DNA of 64,000 nucleotides, from NCBI RefSeq assembly GCF_029953265.1, contig NZ_JASBAO010000001.1, positions 1,272,501 through 1,336,500 of the forward strand, in the 5' to 3' direction. The stretch's first letter is position 1, and the number at the start of each line of letters is the position of its first letter. The stretch is from Commensalibacter oyaizuii (GTDB taxonomy: Bacteria; Pseudomonadota; Alphaproteobacteria; Acetobacterales; Acetobacteraceae). The notes under the pieces were generated by a model. That model was not told the DNA's origin, did not search any database, and was given only the letters and a program-made list of their open reading frames with translations. Below are positions 18,398 to 27,959 of the stretch, piece by piece. A program made the position numbers and the translations under genes.

Positions 18398-19195
18398 ATG
18401 TCAAATATACCCCCTATTCTTCTAATTGGTTGCGGCCATATGGGCAAAGCAATGTTGAAAGGATGGATACAAAAAGGATTATCCCCTTCTTTTATTGTGC
18501 ATCGTCATGAAATAGAATTACCAGCCCCCCACAAACGGGTAAATTCTGTTCACGATATCCCCCAAGATTTTAAACCTGCCGCTATTATTTTGGCAACAAA
18601 ACCCCATCAAGCGCAAGAAATCATTCCCGATCTTGCACCATGGTCAAAAAATGCAGTTAACATTTCCGTGCTTGGTGGACGTAATTTAACATGGCTTGAA
18701 CAACAATTTGGTTCAGATACAGCCATTGTCAGAGCAATGCCAAATACTCCATCTGAACTAGGGCTGGGCATGACATCAGCCATTGGAAACCCAATTGTAA
18801 ATTCGCACCAAAAAGAATTAACAGACGCTCTGCTTCGTGCCATTGGCGAAGTAGCATGGTTGCAATCAGAACAAGATATGGACGTAGCCACTGCGATTGC
18901 TGGATCTGGCCCTGCTTATATTTTCTTATTGGCCGAACTATTACAAAAAGTAGGAGAAGAAAAAGGCCTATCAAAGGAATTAGCAAAGTTATTGGCACGA
19001 CAAACAGTTGTTGGTTCTGCTGCTTTGTTAAGTCGTTCCAAAGAAGAATCAGAAGACTTACGTAAAGCGGTTGCCACCCCTAACGGAATTACTGAACGTG
19101 CAGTGAATGTCTTGATTGATCGCAAAGCTTGGCCAGATGCATTATCCAAAGCCATTCAAGCAGCAGCAGATCGTTCAAAAGAGATGGCATCATAA
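18398..19195 (+). CDS. proC: Pyrroline-5-carboxylate reductase
   Basis: A 265-residue NADPH-dependent enzyme, the last step of proline synthesis. The N-terminal Rossmann loop is LIGCGHMGKAM; MPNTPSELGLGM and the C-terminal signature SGPAYIFLLAELL, with GITERAVNVL, are characteristic. The ATG at 18398 has AAGGA seven bases before it. It is separated from proA by 10 kb and lies on the other strand. Confidence 0.95.
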   Translation: MSNIPPILLIGCGHMGKAMLKGWIQKGLSPSFIVHRHEIELPAPHKRVNSVHDIPQDFKPAAIILATKPHQAQEIIPDLAPWSKNAVNISVLGGRNLTWLEQQFGSDTAIVRAMPNTPSELGLGMTSAIGNPIVNSHQKELTDALLRAIGEVAWLQSEQDMDVATAIAGSGPAYIFLLAELLQKVGEEKGLSKELAKLLARQTVVGSAALLSRSKEESEDLRKAVATPNGITERAVNVLIDRKAWPDALSKAIQAAADRSKEMAS

Positions 19196-19218
19196 TCGAT
19201 CTTTTTTATCAAATTAAC

Positions 19219-19242
19219 GGCCTATATCCAAACATATAGGTC
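19219..19242 (+). terminator. Hairpin after proC
   Basis: GGCCTATAT and ATATAGGTC form a 9-bp stem with one G-U pair and a six-base loop in the 73-base gap after proC. There is no T-run on the plus strand, so termination is doubtful and a leader structure for the next gene is possible. Confidence 0.35.
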
Positions 19243-19268
19243 ATCGACACGATTTACGAGGTAAGTTT

Positions 19269-19901
19269 ATGAACAACGAAGAAATCCAACTGCAATTATT
19301 TAACAAAGCTATGACGCTAGCAGCCCAAAACGGATGGAGCTCCATGTCCGTTGCCCAAGCCGCGCAACAAGCAGATATTCCACTTAATCTAGCGCGCCGA
19401 TATTTTCCTTGCAAATCATCTCTGCTGTTATATCTAAACCGTCTGGCCGATGAAACAGCTTTAGAACAAAAATACCAAGATCAACCCGTGGCAGAATATC
19501 TTTTCGATTTATTCATGAGCAGGTTCGATTTATTTCAAGAATATCGCAATGGTATCATTTCAGCCCTACGTACCCTGCCTTTTAATCCGCCTTTGGCAAT
19601 CATGATGGGCATAGCAACACAGAACAGTATGCGTTGGATTGCCGAATCGGCACAAATAAATACCCATGGAGTAAGAGGGCTGGCATGTATTAAAGGATTA
19701 ACCGCGATTTGGACTTTGACATTGCGTGTATGGATCAAAGATGACAGCCAAGATCTTTCCCAAACCATGGCATCCCTGGATCAAGCCATTAAAAAGGCTG
19801 GTAAATTAGCCCCCTATTTTGTAACAAAAACAAATGATACTCATGCAGAAAGTGCTTCTTTCGCAAAGGATGAATCTTATAATTTAGATGAAAACAAATA
19901 A
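19269..19901 (+). CDS. TetR-family-like transcriptional regulator
   Basis: A 210-residue protein. The first 60 residues fit a TetR helix-turn-helix (QNGWSSMSVAQAAQQADI then ARRYFPCKSSLLLYL), and the rest is a helical ligand-type domain with no further similarity I can name. The alternative is a COQ9-like protein, which shares the TetR fold; the strong recognition-helix pattern makes a regulator more likely, but UbiK nearby keeps the other reading open. GAGG stands seven bases before the ATG. Target unknown. Confidence 0.65.
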   Translation: MNNEEIQLQLFNKAMTLAAQNGWSSMSVAQAAQQADIPLNLARRYFPCKSSLLLYLNRLADETALEQKYQDQPVAEYLFDLFMSRFDLFQEYRNGIISALRTLPFNPPLAIMMGIATQNSMRWIAESAQINTHGVRGLACIKGLTAIWTLTLRVWIKDDSQDLSQTMASLDQAIKKAGKLAPYFVTKTNDTHAESASFAKDESYNLDENK

Positions 19902-19974
19902 TTTTTTTCTTTTTTTTATTTTTTCTCTTTACGTTCTGCAAGAAGTCGTCTAAAAGATGCTTCGTAACCAACGT

Positions 19975-20049
19975 TGGGGTGTAGCCAAGCGGTAAGGCAG
20001 CGGATTTTGATTCCGCCATGCGGAGGTTCGAATCCTCCCACCCCAGCCA
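19975..20049 (+). tRNA. tRNA-Gln (anticodon UUG), CCA encoded
   Basis: A full cloverleaf is visible: acceptor TGGGGTG / CACCCCA, D arm GCC-GGC, anticodon stem GCGGA / TCCGC with loop TTTTGAT giving anticodon TTG, T arm GGAGG-TTCGAAT-CCTCC, discriminator G and encoded CCA. It lies 73 bases after the TetR-like gene. Confidence 0.97.
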
Positions 20050-20081
20050 TTTTGGTTATATTTTAATTTTAAGGTTTGTTA

Positions 20082-20852
20082 TTGACCAAGCCAATAAAAT
20101 CATTTCATTTCCCCTGTAATCATCAAACCTTGTCGTGTGAGTTATACCCTCCACATCCTTTGACACGTCAAAAGAAAATTACGATTTCTATTACGTCAAA
20201 TCATATTATCAAAATTCGTGCCCCAATACGTACCCCCCTTAAAACGATTACAGCTTTATTAACAGACCATAGTCACTGGATCGTTAAACAGCTTCACAAG
20301 AAAAAAAAACCTGTTGTTTTAAATTACACGCATCTTGAACCCCATTTATATCTTGGAAAGTTTTATCCTTTATATATTGATGAAAATCCAAACCAAAAAC
20401 AAAATATATTATTTCAAAACCATCAAATATATATTTCTGTGCGGTATTATACCCCTTATAAAATATATGCCTTATTAGACAACGCCTATCACTTTCAAGC
20501 GTTACAATATTTTACACAACGTATACATAATTTTCAGGCACAGACCCCTTGGATTAACTGGAAATGCCCGCCAATCCTGCGTATTAAAAAAATGACCAGC
20601 CGTTGGGGCAGTTTTACAAATAAAAATACGGGCATCATAACCCTTAACCAGCATTTAATCAAAGCGTGTCCCCAATGTATTGATTATGTTATTTTACACG
20701 AACTTTGCCACGCAGCTGAAATGAATCACAGCAAGCGATTTTATGTATTGTTAGATAAAATCATGCCTGATTGGCGTCTATGGCAGTCACAAATCCATCA
20801 ACAGAGTGCCTTACTTCTTTACAACCCCACTCCAAAAGCAGACAATCGGTAA
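20082..20852 (+). CDS. YgjP-like M48-type zinc metallopeptidase
   Basis: A 256-residue protein of the YgjP/WLM-like family. The zinc-binding motif HELCHAAEMNHS is near residue 205, preceded by the family pattern MTSRWGSFTNKNTGIITLNQHL. No signal peptide or membrane segment is seen, so it is probably cytoplasmic; substrates of the family are not established. There is no ATG near the front: the TTG at 20082 is chosen because AAGG lies seven bases before it. It is rich in Lys, His and Asn. The SulP gene starts 28 bases downstream. Confidence 0.8.
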   Translation: MTKPIKSFHFPCNHQTLSCELYPPHPLTRQKKITISITSNHIIKIRAPIRTPLKTITALLTDHSHWIVKQLHKKKKPVVLNYTHLEPHLYLGKFYPLYIDENPNQKQNILFQNHQIYISVRYYTPYKIYALLDNAYHFQALQYFTQRIHNFQAQTPWINWKCPPILRIKKMTSRWGSFTNKNTGIITLNQHLIKACPQCIDYVILHELCHAAEMNHSKRFYVLLDKIMPDWRLWQSQIHQQSALLLYNPTPKADNR

Positions 20853-20880
20853 ATTCAGTTTCATTTTTGTCTTGTCCTAT

Positions 20881-22587
20881 ATGAAAAATTTTTTATCCCT
20901 CCCTGCTGGCATTCGCTCATTACAGCAACTTACCCCTAAAAATGCTTTGAATGATGTCCTGGCTGGTATCATTGTTTCCAGCGTTGCCATTCCCGTGGGG
21001 CTGGCTTATGCAAACCTGATGGGGGTTCCTGCTATTATTGGCTTATATGCCTGTATCATTCCTGTTTTTATCTATGCGCTTTTTGGGGCATCCCCATACT
21101 TAATTGTAGGCCCAGACGCCGCCGTCAGCAATATTGTAGGACTTAGCCTAACAGCATTCTCTTTAGTCTCTACAAATGATCGTGTCCAAGGTGCTGCAGC
21201 AATTGCCATTGCTGTTGGTATTATTAGTATCATCGCTGGAAAATTACGCTTTGGATTTATAGCAAATTTTTTATCCCGCCCTATATTAACGGGATATTTG
21301 GCTGGTGTTGGCATAGAACTGATGATTACCCAACTACCAGTTGTTACTGGAATTGATTTACCCAAAGGCAATTTTTTTCAGCAAACCCATTTCTTTCTAT
21401 TTCATCTATCTTCTATACACTGGATTACGTTCGCCTTAGCCCTTTGTTTTTTCATTTTTATCAGGCTTTGTGTCACCTTTAAGCCCGCAATTCCTGCCCC
21501 AATCATTACGGTTATTATCGCCATTATTCTATCTTGGGCGTTTAATCTACCTGAACACGGCGTTAAAATTCTAGGATATCTACCCTCTGGTCTGCCTCGT
21601 TTTCAGATTCCTTCTTTTGACTATCCCATAACAGACTTTATCAAAACTGTTCTTGCCGTAACCATTATCAGTTTTTCCAGTGGCATCATCACAGCACGCA
21701 GTTTTTCCGCAAAATTAGGACAAAAAATAGATGCAAATCAAGAACTTATAGGATTTGGAATTGCCAATATATTTTCTGGCTTTTTTCAAGGATTTACCAT
21801 AACAGGTGCAGATTCACGTACGGCCGTTGGGATTAGTTCTGGTGGTAAAACCGCATTAGTAGGCATTACCTCTGCAATTAGTATTGGTATCATTATCACT
21901 TTTTTATCCAAACCTTTGGGGCTACTACCTTCTTCGATACTAAGTATCATTTTAATTTCAACAGCCATTAATCTTATAGACGTCAAAACATTTCGTTTTC
22001 TTTTAAAGGTCAGCGTGATCGAAGCATGCTTTGTTATTATCACGGTCTTAGGTGTTTTGTGGGTTGGAGTATTACAGGGCATTATCATCGCAATTGGTAT
22101 CACTTTACTGCATACTCTACTGCTTTCTGCAAAACCCAGGGATGCACAATTAGGAATAACCTCTACAAGTCATGACCTGGTAAATTTTAATCTAGAGCCA
22201 AACGCAAAGCCTATCCCACATTGTATTATTTATGTTTTTGAGGCCTCTATTGTCTTTTTTAACGAAGACTTCTTCATAAACCGTTGTATTCGTATCATTA
22301 ATGAATATCAAAATCAGGATATCCGTTGGTTCATATTAGATGCCTCTGTCATGACGATTGGAGATGCTAGTACATTATATGCACTGAATCATATTTCCAC
22401 TGTCCTAAAACAACAAGATATTACGTTCGTCATCGCTGGCGGGCATTTTAACTTTAGAAAAATTATAGCAAAAAGTGATATTATTCATCAAATTGCTGGT
22501 AACAAAATCTATGAATCTGTTGAAATTGCCCTTAATGAATTAATTGCTCCACAACTAACAGATACGAGCCAACATCATCATGTCTAA
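20881..22587 (+). CDS. SulP family anion transporter with STAS domain
   Basis: A 568-residue inner-membrane carrier. The transport domain (about residues 15-420) has the family opening NDVLAGIIVSSVAIPVGLAYA and IVGPDAAVSN, and a cytoplasmic STAS domain follows (about 455-560, with IRWFILDASVMTIGDAST). SulP proteins move sulfate, bicarbonate, or dicarboxylates by proton or sodium symport or by exchange. The ATG at 20881 fits the family length, though no clear Shine-Dalgarno is seen. Its last eight bases overlap the following gene. Confidence 0.9.
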   Translation: MKNFLSLPAGIRSLQQLTPKNALNDVLAGIIVSSVAIPVGLAYANLMGVPAIIGLYACIIPVFIYALFGASPYLIVGPDAAVSNIVGLSLTAFSLVSTNDRVQGAAAIAIAVGIISIIAGKLRFGFIANFLSRPILTGYLAGVGIELMITQLPVVTGIDLPKGNFFQQTHFFLFHLSSIHWITFALALCFFIFIRLCVTFKPAIPAPIITVIIAIILSWAFNLPEHGVKILGYLPSGLPRFQIPSFDYPITDFIKTVLAVTIISFSSGIITARSFSAKLGQKIDANQELIGFGIANIFSGFFQGFTITGADSRTAVGISSGGKTALVGITSAISIGIIITFLSKPLGLLPSSILSIILISTAINLIDVKTFRFLLKVSVIEACFVIITVLGVLWVGVLQGIIIAIGITLLHTLLLSAKPRDAQLGITSTSHDLVNFNLEPNAKPIPHCIIYVFEASIVFFNEDFFINRCIRIINEYQNQDIRWFILDASVMTIGDASTLYALNHISTVLKQQDITFVIAGGHFNFRKIIAKSDIIHQIAGNKIYESVEIALNELIAPQLTDTSQHHHV

Positions 22588-23485
22588 AAAAATCTGCCTC
22601 TTTGCACATTATAGTACAGCTCAAACTTTACCTAAAGATGTAAAGCATTATTTGCAAGCGCTATATGATAATGGTTGGGAAACGCATATCGCGCTTTCTG
22701 GTCACACTAAGATTTCCGAAGATACCCAAAATTTCTGCGCCTCTTACAACATTACCCCTCATTTACGCCCTAATCAGGGATTAGATTTTGGTGCATGGCA
22801 AGACATGATGAAAAAGGGAGTTACACTTGATGCAGATCATATTTTATTAACCAACGATAGTATCTTTGGGCCTATTTATCCAATGCACCCTATATTTACA
22901 CGGATGTTATCCCAAAAAATAGATATATGGGGTATGGTCGAAACTTTAGAAGTTAATTGGCATTTACAGTCATGGTTTTTATGTTTTAATCAATCCCTAT
23001 TCCAACACAAGAAAATACAGGCTCTTTTTAATCAGCCTTTCCATACGATGGAAAAAGCAGATATTATCTATAAAGCTGAATTGGGGTTAGGAAGAACTTT
23101 AAAACAAATCCCCAATTTAAAATATGCTGCTTGTTGGTCAAAAATAAATCGCTACCCCCTGAGAGATCCAAAACAAACTAATCCCATGCATCTAGATTGG
23201 TTCAGTGTTCTAGACTCTGGACGAGTACCTTTTATTAAAAAAGAGGTTATTCGTGATAATTATTACGGAATCTTTTGGTTAAATTATTATAGGAAGTTAC
23301 TGGCAAATAATCGATATTTTCCGTTGGATCATGTCGACTGTTATTTAAAGCAATTCCCTAAACGACCTTTGCCTGTCATACCAAAGTGGAAACGTTTTTT
23401 ATATCTCTTTAGCACTTACGACACTAAGATTGCTTGGCAATATTTCTTAAAACAAGGCATATCATGCCCTATTATTGCCCCCTAA
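22580..23485 (+). CDS. RgpF-like rhamnan synthesis / glycan protein
   Basis: A 301-residue protein of the rhamnan synthesis F family (PF05045 type), usually acting in assembly of rhamnose-rich surface glycans. The pattern NQGLDFGAWQDMM, LTNDSIFGPIYP and IDIWGMVET matches the family. The ATG overlaps the end of the SulP gene, suggesting translational coupling, an unusual pairing. Its 3' end overlaps the convergent glycosyltransferase gene by 14 bases. Confidence 0.8.
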   Translation: MSKKICLFAHYSTAQTLPKDVKHYLQALYDNGWETHIALSGHTKISEDTQNFCASYNITPHLRPNQGLDFGAWQDMMKKGVTLDADHILLTNDSIFGPIYPMHPIFTRMLSQKIDIWGMVETLEVNWHLQSWFLCFNQSLFQHKKIQALFNQPFHTMEKADIIYKAELGLGRTLKQIPNLKYAACWSKINRYPLRDPKQTNPMHLDWFSVLDSGRVPFIKKEVIRDNYYGIFWLNYYRKLLANNRYFPLDHVDCYLKQFPKRPLPVIPKWKRFLYLFSTYDTKIAWQYFLKQGISCPIIAP

Positions 23486-26267
23486 CCCAACGATAATATT
23501 CCAAAAGCGTTTCTGCTTGATGTTCGAACGTTTCAATATTGTCTTTGTAGGGATTTTCATAATGATTAAACATAGAAGCTTTATCTAACAAAGCTTCTAC
23601 AGCCTTCTTAAGTTCGATGGCATCCCCGTCTAAAGAAATATACGTCCCATTAACACCGTCTATCACAGCCTCAGACTGTCCACCTGGATGACTACAAATA
23701 ACCCATACATCCCGCAATAAGGCCTCTCTGACGGTCATGCCATAGCTTTCTTTCCATTGAGATGGGAATAGCAGCACATCGATATCGTAAAAGAAATCAT
23801 CTTTCGTTTGTTCATTATAAGGCGGAACGGTGGCAACTTTACCTGAAACTTGCCACTCCCGAATATCGATCGGTGGATGTCCCATATGAACTTTACTATC
23901 TATAATATATAACTCCCAATCAGAACGATGTAATGACTCAAAAGCTTGCTTTATAACTTGATACCCCTTAATTACCTCATCGCCAGCGACAAAGCCAAAC
24001 CGTAATGGTGTATCTACATTACGTGTAGGCCTTTCTTTCATCGACCTATCAATTCCATTCGAATGCACTTTAATTAAATCAGGATGAATACCATTGGCAA
24101 TAAATAGCTGACGGTGCGTTTCACTAGGACTTAATAACAAAGACGCCTCTTGCAACCCTTGTTTCATCATAACCATACGCTCAGTCAGATGTCTGGCATG
24201 AATTTCACAAGATTGGCAAACCTGCAAATCAATCTTTGTTTGAAAACAATATTTTCGATCAGCCTTTACCATAAATTGACGGTTACATAACCACCAAGAA
24301 TCGTGCAGCGTAACAATATAAGGAATACCAAGACTCTGACATGAAAACAGCATTTGCACACCCAAATTTTGAATAGCATGAAAATGAACAATATCAGGCT
24401 TCACAGCATCTAACACAGCATCAAAAGGTTCAACGATTTCGAGATTATTAAACTGCGTCGTATCATGTATGGAAGGTGTTAAATCCACAGAGTAAACCAC
24501 AGACCCTTGACTTTTGTATCTACGTAATCCCTGATATGAATCTTTGAATGGTCGCGATGTAAAAATGCTGACCTCTACATCTTCAACTTGCTGAAGACGT
24601 TTTACCATCTCTTCTGCGACAATCGTTGCCCCACCAAAAGAATATGGATCGTAATGGATATTAACCACTAGCACTTTCAACTTATTTTTTGATACAAACT
24701 GTGGATTACCAAAAACAGGTCTAACTTGTTGTTCAGTTATAGTTTCTGGTAAATAACGTTTTATTATCGTCTGATATGCGGCTTCCCCCATCTTTTTTCG
24801 CAAATCAATATTATTTGCTAAACATAAAAGCTTTTCTTCCCATTCGGCACTATTACAGGCTAAGAAACCGTTTTCCTGGTCTGTAATTACGTCTACAAAA
24901 GCCGCACGATCAGAACAAACTGACGGGATCCCAAGTATTGAGGCTTCTAAATACTTAATATTACTTTTAGCATCATTAAATATAATAGGTTCCAATGGAG
25001 CAATTGCAATATCTGCCTGGGCTAATACCCCCAGATAACGTTCATAAGATAATGTGGGAATATACTTTACTTGCTGTGCAACAGTTTGAAAATTAACGGG
25101 TAATTCTAACTCTCCTACGATCCATAGACATAAGTTAGAATTCTTTTGAAGTGCCGCTAGAATACCATCCGCAGCAACCAAGAAATCAGCATTATGTGTA
25201 CTAGTTCCTGAACCATACAAAATAACGACTTTATCAGAATCTTTTTGTTTCCGTTTATCCTGTGTGGGTTTAGGATAGTATTGTTCAGCAATTCTTAGTG
25301 TTTCTTTATCTAACGCATTTTCAATAACAACAACATTTTTTACCCCAGCTTCATGCATCACCTTAGCTAGTGTTTTAGTTGACGCAATGGCTCGATCACA
25401 CGCTAACATTGATTTTCGATATAGATCGGCCCCAAAATGTAACAAATCCTTCTCTGCCTTGGGCAAAGTATCCATGAAACTACATTGAGCATATAACTCT
25501 TGGTCGACGATCAAATCGTCAACCTCCCACCACGGCTGCAATCCCAAACGTTTTGCTTCATTTAATTGTTTCAATACGTTTGAAAAAGCAGGAACACGGT
25601 AAAAAATAACTTGTGTGCAAATTTGCAAAGCGGATAGAACTTGAACGTGATCACGCCAATCTACGACAACAACTTTCCAACCTAATCGTTTGAAATGCTC
25701 TGTTTTTTGTTGAACTCTATATTTGTAACACTGTGGTAAAGTAATTTCAGAAACAATTAATATCAAAGGGTAATTTATATTTATATCTTGCTGAGTAAAC
25801 TGACCATTTAATATTAATTGCAGCTTGTCACCTGCAATATCTTGTGTATATGTTTGGTATATTTTAGATGAAGTATCTGGTGATTTATATAAATATTGTA
25901 ATTTTCTCCCTATATATTCTAATTTTGGAAAGACATAAGTGGCTTTTCTATAAACTCCTTGAATGCCTTCTTCATGATACGTTTTTAAAGTTTTCTTCTT
26001 AATATTTTTGAAGGAGTGTCCCGTCGGCAGTTTACGCTTAAATAAATAGTTTAATACACGAATGGGCGCTGTGATTTTCCACGAACGGGAAGATTGAAGT
26101 TGTTGTAATAATCTCTGCTTTTCTTCTAATGCATATTGTAGGCTTGTAATCTGCAAATTGTAGATTTTTGTACTATGACGATATACGTTTAACAGATCTT
26201 GTTGTTTTTTTAATTGGTTCATATCAGATTTATCATCAGACTGCCCAGCAACAAATTTCTTACGCAT
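23472..26267 (-). CDS. Large two-domain glycosyltransferase (GT4-like), coiled-coil N-terminus
   Basis: A 931-residue cytoplasmic protein. Residues about 12-65 form a coiled coil ending in SRSWKITAPIR, a signature seen after coiled coils in LPS and O-antigen transferases. A first GT-B domain spans about 167-515 (WWEVDDLIVDQE, GSGTSTHNADF, IAIAPLEPIIFNDAKSNIK), and a second GT4 domain about 530-925 (VLVVNIHYDPYSFGGAT, TLHDSWWLCNRQ, ESYGMTVREALL). Substrates are unknown; two linkages could be built by one chain. The first domain is related to that of the protein at 29851. The gene lies between RgpF-like and repeat-protein genes. Confidence 0.85.
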   Translation of the reverse strand: MRKKFVAGQSDDKSDMNQLKKQQDLLNVYRHSTKIYNLQITSLQYALEEKQRLLQQLQSSRSWKITAPIRVLNYLFKRKLPTGHSFKNIKKKTLKTYHEEGIQGVYRKATYVFPKLEYIGRKLQYLYKSPDTSSKIYQTYTQDIAGDKLQLILNGQFTQQDININYPLILIVSEITLPQCYKYRVQQKTEHFKRLGWKVVVVDWRDHVQVLSALQICTQVIFYRVPAFSNVLKQLNEAKRLGLQPWWEVDDLIVDQELYAQCSFMDTLPKAEKDLLHFGADLYRKSMLACDRAIASTKTLAKVMHEAGVKNVVVIENALDKETLRIAEQYYPKPTQDKRKQKDSDKVVILYGSGTSTHNADFLVAADGILAALQKNSNLCLWIVGELELPVNFQTVAQQVKYIPTLSYERYLGVLAQADIAIAPLEPIIFNDAKSNIKYLEASILGIPSVCSDRAAFVDVITDQENGFLACNSAEWEEKLLCLANNIDLRKKMGEAAYQTIIKRYLPETITEQQVRPVFGNPQFVSKNKLKVLVVNIHYDPYSFGGATIVAEEMVKRLQQVEDVEVSIFTSRPFKDSYQGLRRYKSQGSVVYSVDLTPSIHDTTQFNNLEIVEPFDAVLDAVKPDIVHFHAIQNLGVQMLFSCQSLGIPYIVTLHDSWWLCNRQFMVKADRKYCFQTKIDLQVCQSCEIHARHLTERMVMMKQGLQEASLLLSPSETHRQLFIANGIHPDLIKVHSNGIDRSMKERPTRNVDTPLRFGFVAGDEVIKGYQVIKQAFESLHRSDWELYIIDSKVHMGHPPIDIREWQVSGKVATVPPYNEQTKDDFFYDIDVLLFPSQWKESYGMTVREALLRDVWVICSHPGGQSEAVIDGVNGTYISLDGDAIELKKAVEALLDKASMFNHYENPYKDNIETFEHQAETLLEYYRWVRGQ

Positions 26268-26292
26268 TCATTCTATCCAAATTAATAATTAT

Positions 26293-26329
26293 AAAAAAAC
26301 CAGTTACTACAAACATAGTAACTGGTTTT
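26293..26329 (-). terminator. Strong terminator of the first repeat-protein gene
   Basis: A perfect 14-bp stem (AAAACCAGTTACTA at 26296-26309, complement at 26316-26329) with a six-base loop is followed on the minus strand by seven T. It ends leftward transcription from the repeat-protein genes before the large glycosyltransferase gene. Confidence 0.88.
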
Positions 26330-26374
26330 AAAATAACCAAAATAAAGCAAAAAACTTTATTAATATATTATTTA

Positions 26375-27769
26375 TTAAGAAACAAGGAATTTATCTGTAG
26401 TTAATTCAGATACAGAAACACCTTCGATAATAATAGTATGCTTACCTTCAATATTCAGTACTGCATTACCATTAGCATCGTTTTGTGAATTTCTCAACAA
26501 TTCTGCTAGGCTCTGTTGGTTCAACCCATAATTGAACAATCCAATACCATTGGTGCTGCCATCTTTTGCGAAGTCAGTAATAACTGTAGTACCGCCATCA
26601 CTTGTACCATCTGCAAACAAGAAGGCGTTGTTACCTTCACCACCTGTAAAGGTTGAGTTACCGGTTCCTGCTGTGAATGTATCGTTTCCAGAACCACCAG
26701 TAGCATTGAAAGTTGTATTGCCACCACCAACAATAGTATTAGCAAAAATATTCAACCCAGCAGTAGAACCAGACGCATTTAAGGTTTCGTTACCAGCATC
26801 AGCAGTAAAGAACCCAGATTGATCACCCTCTGCATTTAATGTATAATTAAGACCTCTTGAACCAAAACCAATAGCGTTTCCAGCAACAGTTGCTGATATA
26901 TCGCCACCACCATTAAACAAGGTAAAGTTTTTATCAGCGTCAACCTGTCCATCTTGAATTTGGGCAGCGTTTAGATCACCAGTTGCTTTAACGGTTGTTG
27001 CAAAACCGCCATTCAGTGAACTTACATTGCTATCGTAAGAGCCATCAAACGTAACTGTTCCTGAAGTACCACCATTAACGGTACTTCCACCACCAACGGT
27101 AATTGTATTACCATAGCTGACATCATTAACTAATGAACCTGCACCAACATCTACGAAAGAGTTATTTCCAAATAGTGCAACAGTATCTCTACCTGCACCA
27201 TTTTTTACAGCTGCAGTAATTGTATCATGACCTTCAGAGATAACGTTGTTGTTTCCGTTACCTAATTCAATTGTGCTATTTGCTCGACCAGTGTTAATAA
27301 CCCAGTCACCACCATTAACAGTATTACCTCTAAAGACGATGTTATTTCCAGCTTGGTTACCACCGACAAATTGACCACTTTCTTGGCCAGCGATATATGT
27401 CGTTTGAGCAGTACCACCTGCTAGTACTTTTACATTTTGCCCTGATGACATACCGGAGGAAAGCGTTACAGGTTGATTCAAAAATTGTGTTACTGGAGCA
27501 TTCCGATCTGGATTAAACCCACCAGTAACAATGTATTCATAACCATTTCCAAAATGATAAGAACCAGTCGTTGTGACGAGTCCGTATCCAATTTTTCCAT
27601 CAACTAATGAGGGATCATCAGAAAGATTCATAAAATTCAATGAATCTTGTTCATCTAAGTTGCTAAGCTCTGATTTAATTTGATTCGCGATACTAACAGC
27701 TCTTGAACCATCAAGTGTAACCGAGATTGCGCTATTAGAACCGCCGACAAGCGTAATTACTTCACCCAT
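26375..27769 (-). CDS. Repeat-rich, RTX-like secreted protein (copy 1)
   Basis: A 464-residue protein with no N-terminal signal peptide, rich in Gly, Asn, Thr and Ser. Residues about 110-360 are short beta-strand repeats of the solenoid type (GNGNNNVISEGHDTITA, GGGSTVNGGTSGTVTF). An RTX-like segment follows (GGSGNDTFTAGTGNSTFTGG) and then ITDFAKDGSTNGIGLFNYGL and a C-terminal domain ending KFLVS. Lack of a signal peptide with RTX-like repeats near the C-terminus suggests type I secretion, but no secretion genes are in the window. It is a tandem paralogue of the gene at 27960. Start: ATG with TAGG upstream. Confidence 0.75.
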   Translation of the reverse strand: MGEVITLVGGSNSAISVTLDGSRAVSIANQIKSELSNLDEQDSLNFMNLSDDPSLVDGKIGYGLVTTTGSYHFGNGYEYIVTGGFNPDRNAPVTQFLNQPVTLSSGMSSGQNVKVLAGGTAQTTYIAGQESGQFVGGNQAGNNIVFRGNTVNGGDWVINTGRANSTIELGNGNNNVISEGHDTITAAVKNGAGRDTVALFGNNSFVDVGAGSLVNDVSYGNTITVGGGSTVNGGTSGTVTFDGSYDSNVSSLNGGFATTVKATGDLNAAQIQDGQVDADKNFTLFNGGGDISATVAGNAIGFGSRGLNYTLNAEGDQSGFFTADAGNETLNASGSTAGLNIFANTIVGGGNTTFNATGGSGNDTFTAGTGNSTFTGGEGNNAFLFADGTSDGGTTVITDFAKDGSTNGIGLFNYGLNQQSLAELLRNSQNDANGNAVLNIEGKHTIIIEGVSVSELTTDKFLVS

Positions 27770-27889
27770 TCTTATACCTACTCTACTTTAATTACTTATG
27801 TTTAATTATTTAGCGATTTTTATTGTTGTTTTCAATCAATACAATATTTTTTTACATAAATCAATATATATAACAAAGTATATTGTAAC

Positions 27890-27945
27890 TGATGTTGTAT
27901 AAAAACAATTTACTTAGAAGGCGCAAAATAATTTATACAACATCA
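27890..27945 (-). repeat. 14-bp inverted repeat between the two repeat-protein genes
   Basis: TGATGTTGTATAAA (27890-27903) and its exact complement (27932-27945) enclose a 28-base loop, 14 bases after the stop of the upstream gene on the minus strand. There is no T-run, so it is more likely a processing or stabilising stem, or an operator, than a terminator. It would separate the expression of the two paralogues. Confidence 0.5.
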
Positions 27946-27959
27946 AATTTTATATTTAC

